Positions 17,546 through 26,321 of a stretch of 64,000 nucleotides of DNA are shown here, one piece after another (position 1 is the first letter of the stretch; the number at the start of each line of letters is the position of its first letter). This DNA comes from Pseudomonas deceptionensis (lineage in GTDB: Bacteria > Pseudomonadota > Gammaproteobacteria > Pseudomonadales > Pseudomonadaceae). Both the position numbers and the translations under genes were made by a program. The stretch is from NCBI RefSeq assembly GCF_900106095.1, contig NZ_FNUD01000002.1, positions 4,981,501-5,045,500 on the forward strand. The letters are read 5' to 3'. The notes below the pieces were generated by a model. It was not told the origin of the DNA and made no database searches. It was given only the letters and a program-made list of their open reading frames with translations.

Positions 17546-18571
17546 TTACTCCTTGGGGTACAACAACTGCTGCGCCAGTTCATCAGAGACCCGGGCCGGA
17601 GAGCGTTTTTCGGCCTGAGCGTGGGCGTAAATACCGGTCAGGCGCTGGCTGATGCGCAACAACTGCTCATTGATGGCCTCGGGCGCAGCCCCTTCATGGG
17701 TCAGGGCCATGTAGATAAGCCCTCCGGAATTGATGACGTAATCGGGCGCATACAAAATGCCGCGCCGTTCGAGTTGGTCGGCCACCTGCAAGTTGGTCAG
17801 CTGATTGTTTGCACATCCGGCCACAGCCGAGCAGCGCAGTTGCGCCACGCTGTGCCAGTTCAAAACGCCGCCCAGGCCGCATGGCGCCAGGATGTCGCAC
17901 GGAGTACTGAGCAAGGCCTCGCAGGCAATGGGGTGCGCACCCAGCTGATCCATGGCAAGGCGTACCTTGCCGGGGTCGGTATCGCAGACCAGCAGTTCGG
18001 CCCCCGCCGCATGCAGCTGCTCGGCCAGCGCGTAGCCGACCTTGCCCAACCCCTGCACCGCCACCCGCAAGCCTTCAAGGTTGTCACTGCCCAAGCGCGA
18101 GGAGGCGGTGCTGCGGATACCGGCAAACACCCCCATGGCCGTATGAGGCGAAGGATCGCCGGCAGCGGTGGTGCTGGTGACATGCTGGGTGTGTTGGGCG
18201 ATACAGTCCATGTCGGCGGTAGAGGTGCCGCTGTCGATCGCGGTGATATAGCGCCCGTCCAGTTGCTCAACGCAGCGGCCAAACGCTTCAAACAACGCGG
18301 CGCGGCTGTCGACATGGGCCGCACGCACGACCACTGCCTGCCCGCCTCCCACGGTCAACCCGGCCAGCGCCGCCTTGTAGCTCATGTCCTGGGCCAGACG
18401 GATGGCATCGTTCACCGCACTTTCGTCGTTGGGATACGCCAGATAACGGCAGCCCCCCAGTGCAGGGCCCAGGCGAGTGTTATGAATCGCAATCACGGCT
18501 TTGAGGCCTGTAACGGGGTCCACACTTAGGTGCAGCGACTCAAGCTGAGCGCTTTGCATGAGAGCAAACAT
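17546..18571 (-). CDS. Glu/Leu/Phe/Val dehydrogenase family protein (leucine-dehydrogenase-like, catalytic Lys replaced)
   Basis: A 341-residue amino-acid dehydrogenase. The ELFV dimerisation domain (about 1-130) is followed by an NAD-binding Rossmann domain (VQGLGKVGYALAEQL, about 170-184) and the conserved AGCANNQLT. Leu and Phe dehydrogenases use two lysines here. The first is present (Lys66 in MSYKAALAGL), but the second, in the GGGK motif, is Gln78 (GGGQAVVV; codon CAG at 18338-18340). The conserved aspartate (Asp114, YITAIDSGT) is kept. By family chemistry it would oxidatively deaminate branched-chain amino acids, but activity is in doubt. GAGG lies eight bases before the ATG. Confidence 0.85.
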   Translation of the reverse strand: MFALMQSAQLESLHLSVDPVTGLKAVIAIHNTRLGPALGGCRYLAYPNDESAVNDAIRLAQDMSYKAALAGLTVGGGQAVVVRAAHVDSRAALFEAFGRCVEQLDGRYITAIDSGTSTADMDCIAQHTQHVTSTTAAGDPSPHTAMGVFAGIRSTASSRLGSDNLEGLRVAVQGLGKVGYALAEQLHAAGAELLVCDTDPGKVRLAMDQLGAHPIACEALLSTPCDILAPCGLGGVLNWHSVAQLRCSAVAGCANNQLTNLQVADQLERRGILYAPDYVINSGGLIYMALTHEGAAPEAINEQLLRISQRLTGIYAHAQAEKRSPARVSDELAQQLLYPKE

Positions 18572-18696
18572 CGTCAGGCCCTCGAATGATTACGGGTACT
18601 CGCCAGTATAGGCGGCGTCAGAAAAATCGTTGAAATGCGCAGGAATAAGCCTGTACGGTTTTCGGGGTTTCGGACATATCCGGGCGGGGTCAAGTC

Positions 18697-18724
18697 TGTG
18701 GGAGCGGGCTTGCTCGCCCCCACA
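18697..18724. repeat. Short Pseudomonas intergenic hairpin (GTGGGAGCGGGCTTGCTCGC family)
   Basis: TGTGGGAGCGGGC and GCTCGCCCCCACA form an imperfect hairpin of the second widespread Pseudomonas REP family. It sits just after the maiA operon's end, between the dehydrogenase start and the maiA stop. Confidence 0.8.
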
Positions 18725-18734
18725 GTGAGTGAGG

Positions 18735-19373
18735 TCAGGCAGGCGTGTCAGGCTGATTGGCCGGGTGCGCCTGGATAAACGCAGGGTGTTGCTCAGCCAA
18801 TGCCGCCACCCGGGCAATACGCGGGTACGGCGCCAGCGATACCTTGAACCGCTGCGCGGCATACAGTTGCGGGATCAAATACACATCTGCCAACCCGGGT
18901 TCAGGCCCAAAGCAGTAGCCACTGTCGCCTATCAACTGCTCGATGGCTGTCAGCCCTTGGGTGATCCAGTGACCGATCCAGTGCTCGACCTGCTCCTCGC
19001 CCTCTCCCAGCTGGCGCAGCTGGTTGAGCACGCTGACGTTGTGCAGCGGGTGTATATCGCAGGCGACCAAAGCGGCCACCGCCCGTTCGTGAGCACGGGC
19101 GGTGAGGTCCCGGGACAGCAGCGCCGGCTGCGGGTATCGCTCTTCGAGATACTCGATGATCGCCGGCGACTGGGTCAGTACGCTGCCCTCATCGGTGCGC
19201 AAGGCCGGCACCCGGCCTTGCGGGTTGACCGCCAGATACGCCGCCTGACGATGTTCACCACCCTGCGCAGCAATCAAATTGACGGGCACAGCCTGATAAT
19301 CCAGACCTTTGAGTGCCAGTGCGATCCGCACCCGGTAGGACGACGTCGAGCGGTAGTAGGTAAAGAGTTCCAT
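18735..19373 (-). CDS. maiA: Maleylacetoacetate isomerase
   Basis: A 212-residue zeta-class GST-like enzyme that isomerises maleylacetoacetate to fumarylacetoacetate with glutathione. The N-terminal motif STSSYRVRIALALKG contains the paired serines and arginine used for GSH binding, and the glutathione S-transferase C-terminal domain follows (about 85-205). It is the last gene of hmgA-fahA-maiA (12-base gap from fahA). Confidence 0.95.
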   Translation of the reverse strand: MELFTYYRSTSSYRVRIALALKGLDYQAVPVNLIAAQGGEHRQAAYLAVNPQGRVPALRTDEGSVLTQSPAIIEYLEERYPQPALLSRDLTARAHERAVAALVACDIHPLHNVSVLNQLRQLGEGEEQVEHWIGHWITQGLTAIEQLIGDSGYCFGPEPGLADVYLIPQLYAAQRFKVSLAPYPRIARVAALAEQHPAFIQAHPANQPDTPA

Positions 19374-19385
19374 GACCCGCTCCTT

Positions 19386-20690
19386 TTAGCGTGCGGCGAT
19401 GACCTTGCCCCGGCACTCGCCGAAACCAATGGAGGCATGGCCTTCACGGGTACAACGGGCACGCAGGATAATTTCGTCGCCATCTTCCAGGAACTTGCGC
19501 ACTTCGCCCGACGCCAGCTCGATCGGATGTTTGCCGCCCTCGGTAATCTCCAGCAGGCTGCCCAGCTGCGAGCGGTCCGGCCCCGACAGGGTGCCCGAAC
19601 CGAACAGGTCGCCGGACTGCAACTGGCACCCGTTAACGCTGTGGTGGGCCACCAGCTGCGCAGCGGTCCAGTACATGTTCAGGCTGTTGCTCAGGCCCAG
19701 TCGATGGGCTGGCAGGTTCTGCTCGCGCATCGCCTCGGTCAGCAACAGCACTTCAAGTTCGATATCCAGCGCGCCATTGGCCTGATCTTTGGCATCGAGC
19801 AGATACGCGAGCGGCTGCGGATCACCTTCAGGGCGGGCCGGCTGTGCACGACGGAACGGCTCCAGCGCTTCGGCGGTGACCACCCACGGCGAGATGCTGG
19901 TGATGAAGCTTTTGGACAGAAACGGCCCCAGCGGCTGATATTCCCAGGCCTGGATATCACGGGCCGACCAATCGTTGAGCAGGCAGAAGCCGGCGATGTG
20001 CTCGCCTGCTTCGCTGACCGGGATTGCATCGCCCATGTCATTGCCCTGACCAATCCAGATCCCCAGCTCCAGTTCGTAGTCCAGACGCGCACACGGGCCA
20101 AAGCTCGGTTCGGTCTGACCGGCCGGCAGGGTTTGGCCTTTGGGGCGCAGCACCTGGGCGCCGGAGGCTCGAATAGTCGAAGCGCGGCCGTGATAGCCAA
20201 TCGGCACGTACTTGTAGTTAGGCAGCAACGGGTTATCGGGGCGGAACAGTTTGCCGACGTTTTTCGCGTGCTCAATGCCCACATAAAAGTCGGTGTAGTC
20301 ACCGATTTTAGCGGGCAGGTGCAGTTGGCAATGCGCCGCCAGTGGCAGCAGCTTTGCACCTTGCGCTTCGATTTTTCCGCGCAGGGTGCTGCCTTCGCCC
20401 AGCAGTTCAAGCAAGCGCGCGCGCAAGGCCACGCGGGCACTGCGGCCCAGTGCAAAGTAGGTATTGAGCGCACCGCCCAACGAAGCCTCAACGGCTTCCT
20501 TGGCCTGCCCTTCAAACAGGCCGGCCGCTAACCCGGCTTCCAGATCGAAAATAGCATCGCCAATGGCAACCCCGCTGCGCGGGGCCGAGCCGTCAATGCT
20601 GAAGATGCCCATCGGCAGGTTTTGCAGCGGGAAGTCGCTGTGACCGTTAGCGGAGTCGATCCAGCTACGGGGGAAAGTGGACTGGGTCAT
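19386..20690 (-). CDS. fahA: Fumarylacetoacetase
   Basis: A 434-residue hydrolase that splits fumarylacetoacetate into fumarate and acetoacetate, the last step of tyrosine/homogentisate breakdown. An N-terminal SH3-like domain (to about 115) is followed by the FAH catalytic fold. The metal-binding acidic residues lie in RLDYELELGIWIG and NDWSARDIQAWEYQ, and the catalytic lysine in LSKSF. It starts just three bases after the hmgA stop, so it is translated from the same message. Confidence 0.97.
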   Translation of the reverse strand: MTQSTFPRSWIDSANGHSDFPLQNLPMGIFSIDGSAPRSGVAIGDAIFDLEAGLAAGLFEGQAKEAVEASLGGALNTYFALGRSARVALRARLLELLGEGSTLRGKIEAQGAKLLPLAAHCQLHLPAKIGDYTDFYVGIEHAKNVGKLFRPDNPLLPNYKYVPIGYHGRASTIRASGAQVLRPKGQTLPAGQTEPSFGPCARLDYELELGIWIGQGNDMGDAIPVSEAGEHIAGFCLLNDWSARDIQAWEYQPLGPFLSKSFITSISPWVVTAEALEPFRRAQPARPEGDPQPLAYLLDAKDQANGALDIELEVLLLTEAMREQNLPAHRLGLSNSLNMYWTAAQLVAHHSVNGCQLQSGDLFGSGTLSGPDRSQLGSLLEITEGGKHPIELASGEVRKFLEDGDEIILRARCTREGHASIGFGECRGKVIAAR

Positions 20691-20693
20691 GGG

Positions 20694-21998
20694 TTATCTC
20701 CGATTCGGGGTGAAGGTCACGGGCAGCGAGGCCCAGCAAGCGTCGTAGTTCGATTGCAGTTGCGGGCACTCAAGCGCAAACCGGCTGGGGCGCAACACCT
20801 GGCTGGTCTCGAACATGAAAGCCATGGTGTTGTCGATTTTGCTCGGTTGCAGTTCGGCGGCAATCGCTTTGGTACAGGTTTCGCCATCCGGCCCGTGGGC
20901 GCTCATGCAGCTGTGCAGCGACGCGCCACCCGGCAGGAAACCTTCGGCCTTGGCGTCGTAGCTGCCCTGGATCAGGCCCATGAATTCGTTCATCAGGTTG
21001 CGATGGAACCACGGTGGCCTGAAGGTGTTTTCAGCCACCATCCAGCGCGGCGGGAAGATCACAAAGTCGAGGTTGGCCAGGCCAGGCACGCTGGTTGGCG
21101 AGGTCAGTACGGTAAAAATGGACGGATCGGGATGATCGAAACTGACGGTGCCGATGGTGTTGAAACGGCGCAGGTCGTATTTATACGGCACGTTATTACC
21201 GTGCCAGGCGACTACGTTCAGCGGCGAATGATCCAGCTCGCAGCCCCACAGTTCACCGAGAAACTTTTGCACCAGCGGCGTGCTTTGCCGGGTGTCTTCG
21301 TAATAGGCGACCGGGGTCAGAAAATCACGCGGGTTGGCCAGGCCGTTGCTGCCAATAGGCCCCAGATCGGGTAGACGCAGCGGCGCGCCGTGGTTCTCGG
21401 CGACATAGCCACGGGCCTGCGGGTCGAGCAACTCAACGCGAAACTTTAAACCACGGGGGATCACCGCGATCTCCAAAGGCTCCAGGTCCAGTCGCCCCAG
21501 CTCCGTGCAGATGCGCAAGCGCCCCTGCTCCGGCACCAGCAGCAATTCGCCGTCGGCATTGAAGAACACCCGTTGCATCGAGGTGTTGGCGCGGTAGTGG
21601 TAAATGCTGATGCCCGAGGGTTTTTCCGCCCCGCTATTGGCCACCATACCCACCAGGCCATCGATAAAGTCAGTGGCCTCGGCAGGAATCGGCAGCGGGT
21701 TCCAGCGCAAGCGATTTGGCGTCACCGGGCCCAGCGGGCCACCGGCCAGTTGGCGCTCAAGCTTGACGAACGCCGGGTGGTTTGCCGACGGCTGGATACG
21801 GTACATCCAGGTACGCCGTGCTTCGCTGCGCACCATGGTGAACGCGGTGCCGGAGAACAATTCGGCGTACAGGCCGTAGGGGGCTTTTTGTGGGGAATTC
21901 TGACCAACCGGCAGGGCGCCAGGCAGTGCTTCGCTACTGAATTCGTTGCCAAACCCGGATTGATAGCCCAAGTCTGGCGAAGACGCGTCGAGGTTCAT
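20694..21998 (-). CDS. hmgA: Homogentisate 1,2-dioxygenase
   Basis: A 434-residue iron(II) dioxygenase that opens the homogentisate ring to give maleylacetoacetate. The iron ligands His and Glu lie in [14 protein letters not shown] and the downstream histidine in the C-terminal part of the cupin fold; [16 protein letters not shown] is also family-typical. GGAGGC lies just before the ATG. It leads the hmgA-fahA-maiA operon and is divergent from hmgR. Confidence 0.98.
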   Translation of the reverse strand: MNLDASSPDLGYQSGFGNEFSSEALPGALPVGQNSPQKAPYGLYAELFSGTAFTMVRSEARRTWMYRIQPSANHPAFVKLERQLAGGPLGPVTPNRLRWNPLPIPAEATDFIDGLVGMVANSGAEKPSGISIYHYRANTSMQRVFFNADGELLLVPEQGRLRICTELGRLDLEPLEIAVIPRGLKFRVELLDPQARGYVAENHGAPLRLPDLGPIGSNGLANPRDFLTPVAYYEDTRQSTPLVQKFLGELWGCELDHSPLNVVAWHGNNVPYKYDLRRFNTIGTVSFDHPDPSIFTVLTSPTSVPGLANLDFVIFPPRWMVAENTFRPPWFHRNLMNEFMGLIQGSYDAKAEGFLPGGASLHSCMSAHGPDGETCTKAIAAELQPSKIDNTMAFMFETSQVLRPSRFALECPQLQSNYDACWASLPVTFTPNRR

Positions 21999-22074
21999 GG
22001 AGCCTCCAGAGTGGAGAAGACAGTTGACTGCGCGCTGCGATGAAACAGCTTGCGCGTCGCTGCGTTATTTTTAT

Positions 22075-22100
22075 CGTAATTCGATTACGCATAACGTAAT
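22075..22100. promoter_or_regulatory. Probable HmgR operator in the hmgA-hmgR intergenic region
   Basis: A 15-base perfect inverted repeat, CGTAATTCGATTACG (22075-22089), is followed by a further CGTAAT half-site at 22095-22100. It lies between the divergent hmgA and hmgR starts. HmgR of Pseudomonas is known to repress hmgA through a short AT-rich palindrome at its promoter and is released by homogentisate; the match here is inferred from position and symmetry. Confidence 0.65.
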
Positions 22101-22162
22101 TTGATTGGTATTCAGCGTCAAGCTATAAAGACGCCCATTCGTCCCGAGATCCAAGCATCGCC

Positions 22163-22957
22163 ATGGAAAAGCCCCGCAGCAGCAACGAGAGTGCCGGTAA
22201 GCAAAAAGTACGTTCAGCCGAGGTCGGCACCGACATCCTCAAGGCCCTGGCCCAGCTGTCACCCTCGACCTCTCTGTCGCGCCTGGCCGAGCACGTGCAA
22301 ATGCCTGCCAGCAAGGTGCATCGCTACTTGCAGGCGCTGATTGCCAGTGGCTTTGCCGAGCAGAATGTCGCCACCAACCATTACGGCCTGGGGCGCGAGG
22401 CGTTGCGAGTGGGTTTGGCCGCGCTCAACAGCATGGATGTGCTCAAAGTCGCCGCCATGCCCTTGGCCGAGCTGCGTGATGACTTGAACGAAACCTGCTT
22501 TTTAGCCGTTTGGGGCAATCAGGGCGCAACCGTGGTGCATATAGAGCCGGCGGTGCGTGCTATCACGGTGGTGACCCAGTTGGGTTCGGTTCTACCGCTG
22601 TTGAGTTCATCCACGGGCCTAGTGTTCAACGCCTTTTTGCCTGACCGCGAAACCGCCGACTTGCGCGAGCAGGAGTTGAAAACCGACCTGGTTCATCCGC
22701 TGCAAACCCCTGAGGCCTACACCCGGCTTTGTGAACAGATCCGCGAACGCGGTTTGCACTTTGTGCACGGCTTGCTGATGCCCGGCGTCGATGCGTTATC
22801 GGCCCCGGTATTTGATGCTACCGCCAAGGTGGCGGGCGTACTGACAGTGGTTGGCCCGACGTCACTGTTCCATGCCGATGAGAACGGGCCCGCAGCCAAA
22901 CGATTGCTGGCTGCGAGCCAGGCCATCAGCTGGCGGATGGGCTACCAGCCGGGCTGA
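22163..22957 (+). CDS. hmgR: IclR-family regulator of homogentisate catabolism
   Basis: A 264-residue IclR-family repressor. The winged HTH is at about residues 20-85 (VGTDILKALAQLSP, SLSRLAEHVQMPASKVHRYLQAL) and the effector-binding GAF-like domain at about 95-260. It is divergent from hmgA, the arrangement seen for HmgR in P. putida and P. aeruginosa. Its inducer should be homogentisate. Confidence 0.9.
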   Translation: MEKPRSSNESAGKQKVRSAEVGTDILKALAQLSPSTSLSRLAEHVQMPASKVHRYLQALIASGFAEQNVATNHYGLGREALRVGLAALNSMDVLKVAAMPLAELRDDLNETCFLAVWGNQGATVVHIEPAVRAITVVTQLGSVLPLLSSSTGLVFNAFLPDRETADLREQELKTDLVHPLQTPEAYTRLCEQIRERGLHFVHGLLMPGVDALSAPVFDATAKVAGVLTVVGPTSLFHADENGPAAKRLLAASQAISWRMGYQPG

Positions 22958-22969
22958 CCGTCGACGGTA

Positions 22970-23344
22970 TTAGACCATCCACTTGTATTTGGCCTCATCG
23001 AGCAGCTCTCGCATCATTTCCTCGAGGCGCTCGATGGGGAGTTGCCGCATGCGGTGCATGTCCTGGAACGTATTGGCTTTGGAGAAAACCCCGCTCTCCC
23101 AATCGTTGTGCGACTGCACGGTGCCCCACTCCAGCGTATCCATGCCCAGGCCCAGCAAGTTCTGGCTAAAGGTCAGGCTCTCATCAACGATGTTGTTGAC
23201 CGTGTTGATGTGGATGTTTTCGCAGTCCACCCCAAAAGGTTGCAACTGCTGATTCAGAAATGAACGCACCCTCTCGACCACTTCCGGGCTCGGCTTAAGG
23301 GTGAAGTCGCCAGCATCGAATGCGCGTTTATCCATATGGCTCAT
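22970..23344 (-). CDS. Uncharacterised 124-residue protein
   Basis: I do not recognise this family. The start is ATG at 23344, with AGGAGG six bases before it; an in-frame extension upstream is open but unsupported. The product is soluble, mixed alpha/beta, with a charged C-terminal helix (PIERLEEMMRELLDEAKYKW) and no signal peptide or membrane segment. It lies convergent to hmgR (12 bases between stops). The strong ribosome-binding site and good codon use suggest a real gene. It may belong with the small RNA region just upstream, but no function can be given. Confidence 0.7.
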   Translation of the reverse strand: MSHMDKRAFDAGDFTLKPSPEVVERVRSFLNQQLQPFGVDCENIHINTVNNIVDESLTFSQNLLGLGMDTLEWGTVQSHNDWESGVFSKANTFQDMHRMRQLPIERLEEMMRELLDEAKYKWMV

Positions 23345-23597
23345 GATGTACCTCCTGTTAGTGCCCCCAACCAGCGCGGCGTGGTGCCGTGACTGAAACT
23401 GCCGGGAGCCTTCATGTGAAGGCGCATTCAATACGGGCCAGGCACAAGCGGTGAAACACATAGTTATCGCGCCGCTCACAGGCGTCTAACTCCTTGACTC
23501 ACCGCCATTTTCCGACCAGAAAACTGTTGCCAAAGCTGTAACAGAGATTGTCGCAAAGCGACCTTACTCCGCTGCTGCCAAGCCCTTATTCTTGTCG

Positions 23598-23718
23598 AAC
23601 TTTCCAGCACTTACCCGCATCGAGTCGCATCGACTCTGCCACCCGATTTACCCTGACGTTGATTTGTTGCTCCTTGATGAACGTCTTCCTTGGCCGCTGT
23701 TTTACAGCGGCCTTTTTT
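23598..23718 (+). ncRNA. Probable small RNA ending in an orphan plus-strand terminator
   Basis: A stretch of about 120 bases ends in a perfect GGCCGCTG / CAGCGGCC hairpin plus T6 (23692-23718), but no plus-strand gene ends nearby: both flanking genes are on the minus strand. A second hairpin, GAGTCGCATCGACTC, lies in the middle (about 23624-23638). A -10-like TATTCT at 23587-23592 would give a transcript from about 23598. The size and the Rho-independent end resemble known Pseudomonas sRNAs such as RgsA, but I cannot assign a family. The 5' end is a guess. Confidence 0.6.
23692..23718 (+). terminator. Orphan rho-independent terminator
   Basis: GGCCGCTGTTTTACAGCGGCC-like stem, here an eight-base perfect stem with a five-base loop and six T. 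The T run is on the plus strand only, so it ends a plus-strand transcript. Confidence 0.88.
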
Positions 23719-23725
23719 ATGCCTT

Positions 23726-24412
23726 CTAAAACACCATTGTCAGCAACGGCGCGGCGAACAGGTTGAGGATGCCGGTCAGGACCATGACCAGCCCCGCGAC
23801 CGAACCTTCTTCGCTGCCCACTTCCCGGGCGCGGCTGACACCCGCACCGTGGGCGCCGATGCCGAACAGCGCGCCCCGTGCCAGGCTGCTGCGCAGCGGC
23901 AACCACTTGAGCAGGATGCCCCCCAGCAACGCGCCAAACACACCGGTAAACATCACGAACACGGCCGTCAGCTCCGGTACGCCGCCCAGGTCTTGTGCCA
24001 GCGGCATGGCAAACGGCGTGGTGATGGAGCGCGGCACCAGGGACATGGTCAGCGAGGTGTCGAGCGACAGCGCCCGGGCCAGCCAGAATGAGCTGCCGAT
24101 AGACACCGCACTGCCCGCCAGCATCCCCAGTAACAGCGCCACCCAGTGCCGGGCCAGCAACTTGCGTTGCTGCCAGATCGGCACGGCGAAGGCCACCGTG
24201 ACCGGGCCCAACACCAGCATCAACCAATGGGTGTTGCTTGAATATTCGGCATACGCGGTGTGCAGCGGCACGGCCACGGCAAGCAGCAATGCGGGCACCA
24301 GGATCAGCGGCGACAGCAGGTAACGCCCGGTGCGCCGGTACAACCAGCGGCTAAAGCCGTAGGTCGCCAGAGTGAACAACAGCCAGAACATGGGCATCAG
24401 CTCAAACTTCAT
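23726..24412 (-). CDS. LrgB/CidB-family membrane protein
   Basis: A 228-residue polytopic inner-membrane protein of the LrgB/CidB (YohK) family, partner of the holin-like LrgA/CidA. Hydrophobic helices run throughout, and the motif SLVPRSITTPFAMPLAQDLGG (about 125-145) is the family signature. Its start overlaps the upstream LrgA-like gene by 11 bases, so the two are translationally coupled. The family has been tied to murein hydrolase control, autolysis and small-metabolite export. Confidence 0.92.
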   Translation of the reverse strand: MKFELMPMFWLLFTLATYGFSRWLYRRTGRYLLSPLILVPALLLAVAVPLHTAYAEYSSNTHWLMLVLGPVTVAFAVPIWQQRKLLARHWVALLLGMLAGSAVSIGSSFWLARALSLDTSLTMSLVPRSITTPFAMPLAQDLGGVPELTAVFVMFTGVFGALLGGILLKWLPLRSSLARGALFGIGAHGAGVSRAREVGSEEGSVAGLVMVLTGILNLFAAPLLTMVF

Positions 24413-24788
24413 GGCGCACCCTCCAGCGGCACACCGCTTCCACGGTAAACGCCGTCACGACCATCACCAGCAAAGTACTCACGCCAATCACCAGCAGGAT
24501 GCGCCAGCCGTCATCGCGCACGATCACGCCGTAGTCGAGCAGGCTCATCAGGGCGGGAATAAAGAACAACAGCATTTCAGCCATCAACACGCCGGCGCCC
24601 AGTTGCAGGGTCGCAGGCTTGACCCAGCCCAGGGCAAACGCCAGCAGCAACAGCGCCATCCCCACCACACCGCCCGGTATCGGCAAGTGCCCCCAGGCCG
24701 CCAGTTGGCAGCCTAAAAAGTAGAGCGCCAGCAACACGGCCAGTTCACTGATCAGCCGACCCACGCGTTTTACATCGAAGCTTTTCAT
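24402..24788 (-). CDS. LrgA/CidA-family holin-like protein
   Basis: A 128-residue inner-membrane protein with four hydrophobic helices, of the CidA/LrgA (YohJ) holin-like family (LAVLLALYFLGCQLA, then GMALLLLAFALGWV). It is the first gene of the lrgAB-like operon and is divergent from a LysR regulator 99 bases away. GGAA lies a few bases before the ATG. Confidence 0.92.
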   Translation of the reverse strand: MKSFDVKRVGRLISELAVLLALYFLGCQLAAWGHLPIPGGVVGMALLLLAFALGWVKPATLQLGAGVLMAEMLLFFIPALMSLLDYGVIVRDDGWRILLVIGVSTLLVMVVTAFTVEAVCRWRVRHEV

Positions 24789-24887
24789 GATGTTTCCATT
24801 CCAGACAGGCCTTCAGTTTAAAGAGCCTGTTGCCATCCCGAAAACGAATTGTCAGACTTATAGGCATTCCAAAATGGAATCACGAAG

Positions 24888-25784
24888 ATGGAATTCAAAC
24901 ACCTGCGCACCTTTGTTGAAGTCGCACGCCTGGGGGGCTTTACCCAGGCGGCCCAAGGTCTGCATATCAGCCAGTCAGCGGTGAGCAAGCAGGTGGCGCA
25001 GCTTGAGCACAGCCTCGGCACGCCGCTGTTTGATCGACTGGGTTCACAGGTCAGGCTGACGGCTGCGGGTAATGTGGTGTTGCAGCGGGCCGAAGGCATG
25101 CTGCGGTTGCATCAGGAATTGTTGAGTGAACTCGACGACTTGAGCCACATGGCCCGGGGCGAGTTGCGGGTGGGCCTGCCGCTGCTGGGCAGCAATACAC
25201 TGTTCGCCGGGCTCTTTGCAGAATACCGTCGGCGCTATCCGAATATTCAAGTGCAGTTGCTGGAAGAAGGCAGCCTGAATATTGAGAAGGCGGTATTGAG
25301 TGGCGAGCTGGAGCTGGGCGGCAGCCTGACCCCGAAAAACCCCACATTCGCTTATCAACCATTTTGTGACGAGCCCCTGGACGTGCTGATCCCGGCAGAT
25401 CACCCACTGGCAGAAGGGCCCAGCGTGCGCCTTGAGCAATTGGCCGACACGCCCTTTTTGCTCTATCAGCGCAGCTTTGTGCTCAACGAGCGTGTGCTCA
25501 AGGCCTGCCAGCAAGCAGGCTTTACTCCCAAGGAAGGGGGGCGCAGTGGCCAGGCAGATTTTTTGGTGGCGCTGGTGGCCGCAGGCCAAGGCGTGGTGTT
25601 GCTGCCCAGCGTGGTTGCCCGCGCCCTGGAACGCCCCGGAGTGGTTCGTTTAAAGCTTGTCGCACCGGATTATCTGCGCTGGGACATTGCATTTATCTGG
25701 CGTGACGGCGCGTATTTGTCACGGGCAGCCCAAGCCTGGCTGGAGCTGCTGCGTGAACGCCCGGTTACTGGCTCAGGGCTTTGA
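24888..25784 (+). CDS. LysR-family regulator, likely of the lrgAB-like operon
   Basis: A 298-residue LysR regulator with the HTH at residues 1-60 (MEFKHLRTFVEVARLGGFTQAAQGLHISQSAVSKQVAQLE) and a LysR substrate-binding domain (about 90-295). It is divergent from the LrgA/LrgB genes, as CidR is from cidAB, and probably controls them in answer to a metabolite such as acetate. Its 3' end overlaps the convergent flavodoxin gene by 20 bases. Confidence 0.92.
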   Translation: MEFKHLRTFVEVARLGGFTQAAQGLHISQSAVSKQVAQLEHSLGTPLFDRLGSQVRLTAAGNVVLQRAEGMLRLHQELLSELDDLSHMARGELRVGLPLLGSNTLFAGLFAEYRRRYPNIQVQLLEEGSLNIEKAVLSGELELGGSLTPKNPTFAYQPFCDEPLDVLIPADHPLAEGPSVRLEQLADTPFLLYQRSFVLNERVLKACQQAGFTPKEGGRSGQADFLVALVAAGQGVVLLPSVVARALERPGVVRLKLVAPDYLRWDIAFIWRDGAYLSRAAQAWLELLRERPVTGSGL

Positions 25785-26220
25785 TCAAGTCTGCAACCCA
25801 TGGCTCGGAGTCTTCTTCCGGGGTCACCGTGACGCTGGAATCCAGACGCAGCATCGGCAGCACTTCACGCACTCCCAGCTCTGCGAACAGCTCGCGCATC
25901 TGCTCGCCACCGCCACAGAAGGTGTCGCCATAGCTTTCGTCTCCCAGCGCGATCACCGCACCTGGCAAGCCGCGCCAGGCGGCGGGCAACTGGTCACGAA
26001 TGGCGCTGTAGAGCGGCACAAGATTGTCCGGCAACTCGCCCATGCCCGTGGTTGAAGTCACGGCCAGAAAAGCCTCGGGGCCAAACGCCTGAATATCGGC
26101 CAGGGTTGCGCGGGTATTGAGCAAAACCTCAAAACCGGCATCGGTAAGCAGCTGTTTTGCATTGCGAGCGACTTCTTCAGCGGTGCCGTACACCGAGCCG
26201 GAAAGGATGGCGACTTTCAT
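25765..26220 (-). CDS. Flavodoxin (MioC-like)
   Basis: A 151-residue flavodoxin with the FMN phosphate loop near the N-terminus (MKVAILSGSVYGTAEEVARNA) and flavin-ring loops VTSTTGMGELPDNL (about 57-70) and LGDESYGDTFCGGGEQ (about 92-107). The ATG at 26220 is used. It probably carries electrons from an NADPH reductase to an unknown acceptor. It overlaps the end of the convergent LysR gene by 20 bases. Its start is divergent from the LOV gene, 101 bases away. Confidence 0.92.
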   Translation of the reverse strand: MKVAILSGSVYGTAEEVARNAKQLLTDAGFEVLLNTRATLADIQAFGPEAFLAVTSTTGMGELPDNLVPLYSAIRDQLPAAWRGLPGAVIALGDESYGDTFCGGGEQMRELFAELGVREVLPMLRLDSSVTVTPEEDSEPWVADLIKALSQ

Positions 26221-26321
26221 CAATCTGATCCTGTAACTGACTAAAAGGCTGGGATATTAACAGGTCTGGCGGCGATGCCTTACCATGCACAACTCTGCAC
26301 GCCTCTCTGGAGAACAACACA

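Noticed and set aside
17546..18571. The dehydrogenase as a pseudogene because of the Lys-to-Gln change
   Set aside because: The frame is intact, other motifs are kept and a good ribosome-binding site is present, so only activity is in doubt.
18729..20531. A 600-codon open frame opposite maiA and fahA
   Set aside because: It spans two real genes and the gap between them; its sequence is rich in Gln, Arg and His as expected for an antisense frame.
22970..23479. An earlier in-frame start for the unknown gene at 23479
   Set aside because: The extra N-terminus has no ribosome-binding site, while AGGAGG lies just before the ATG at 23344.
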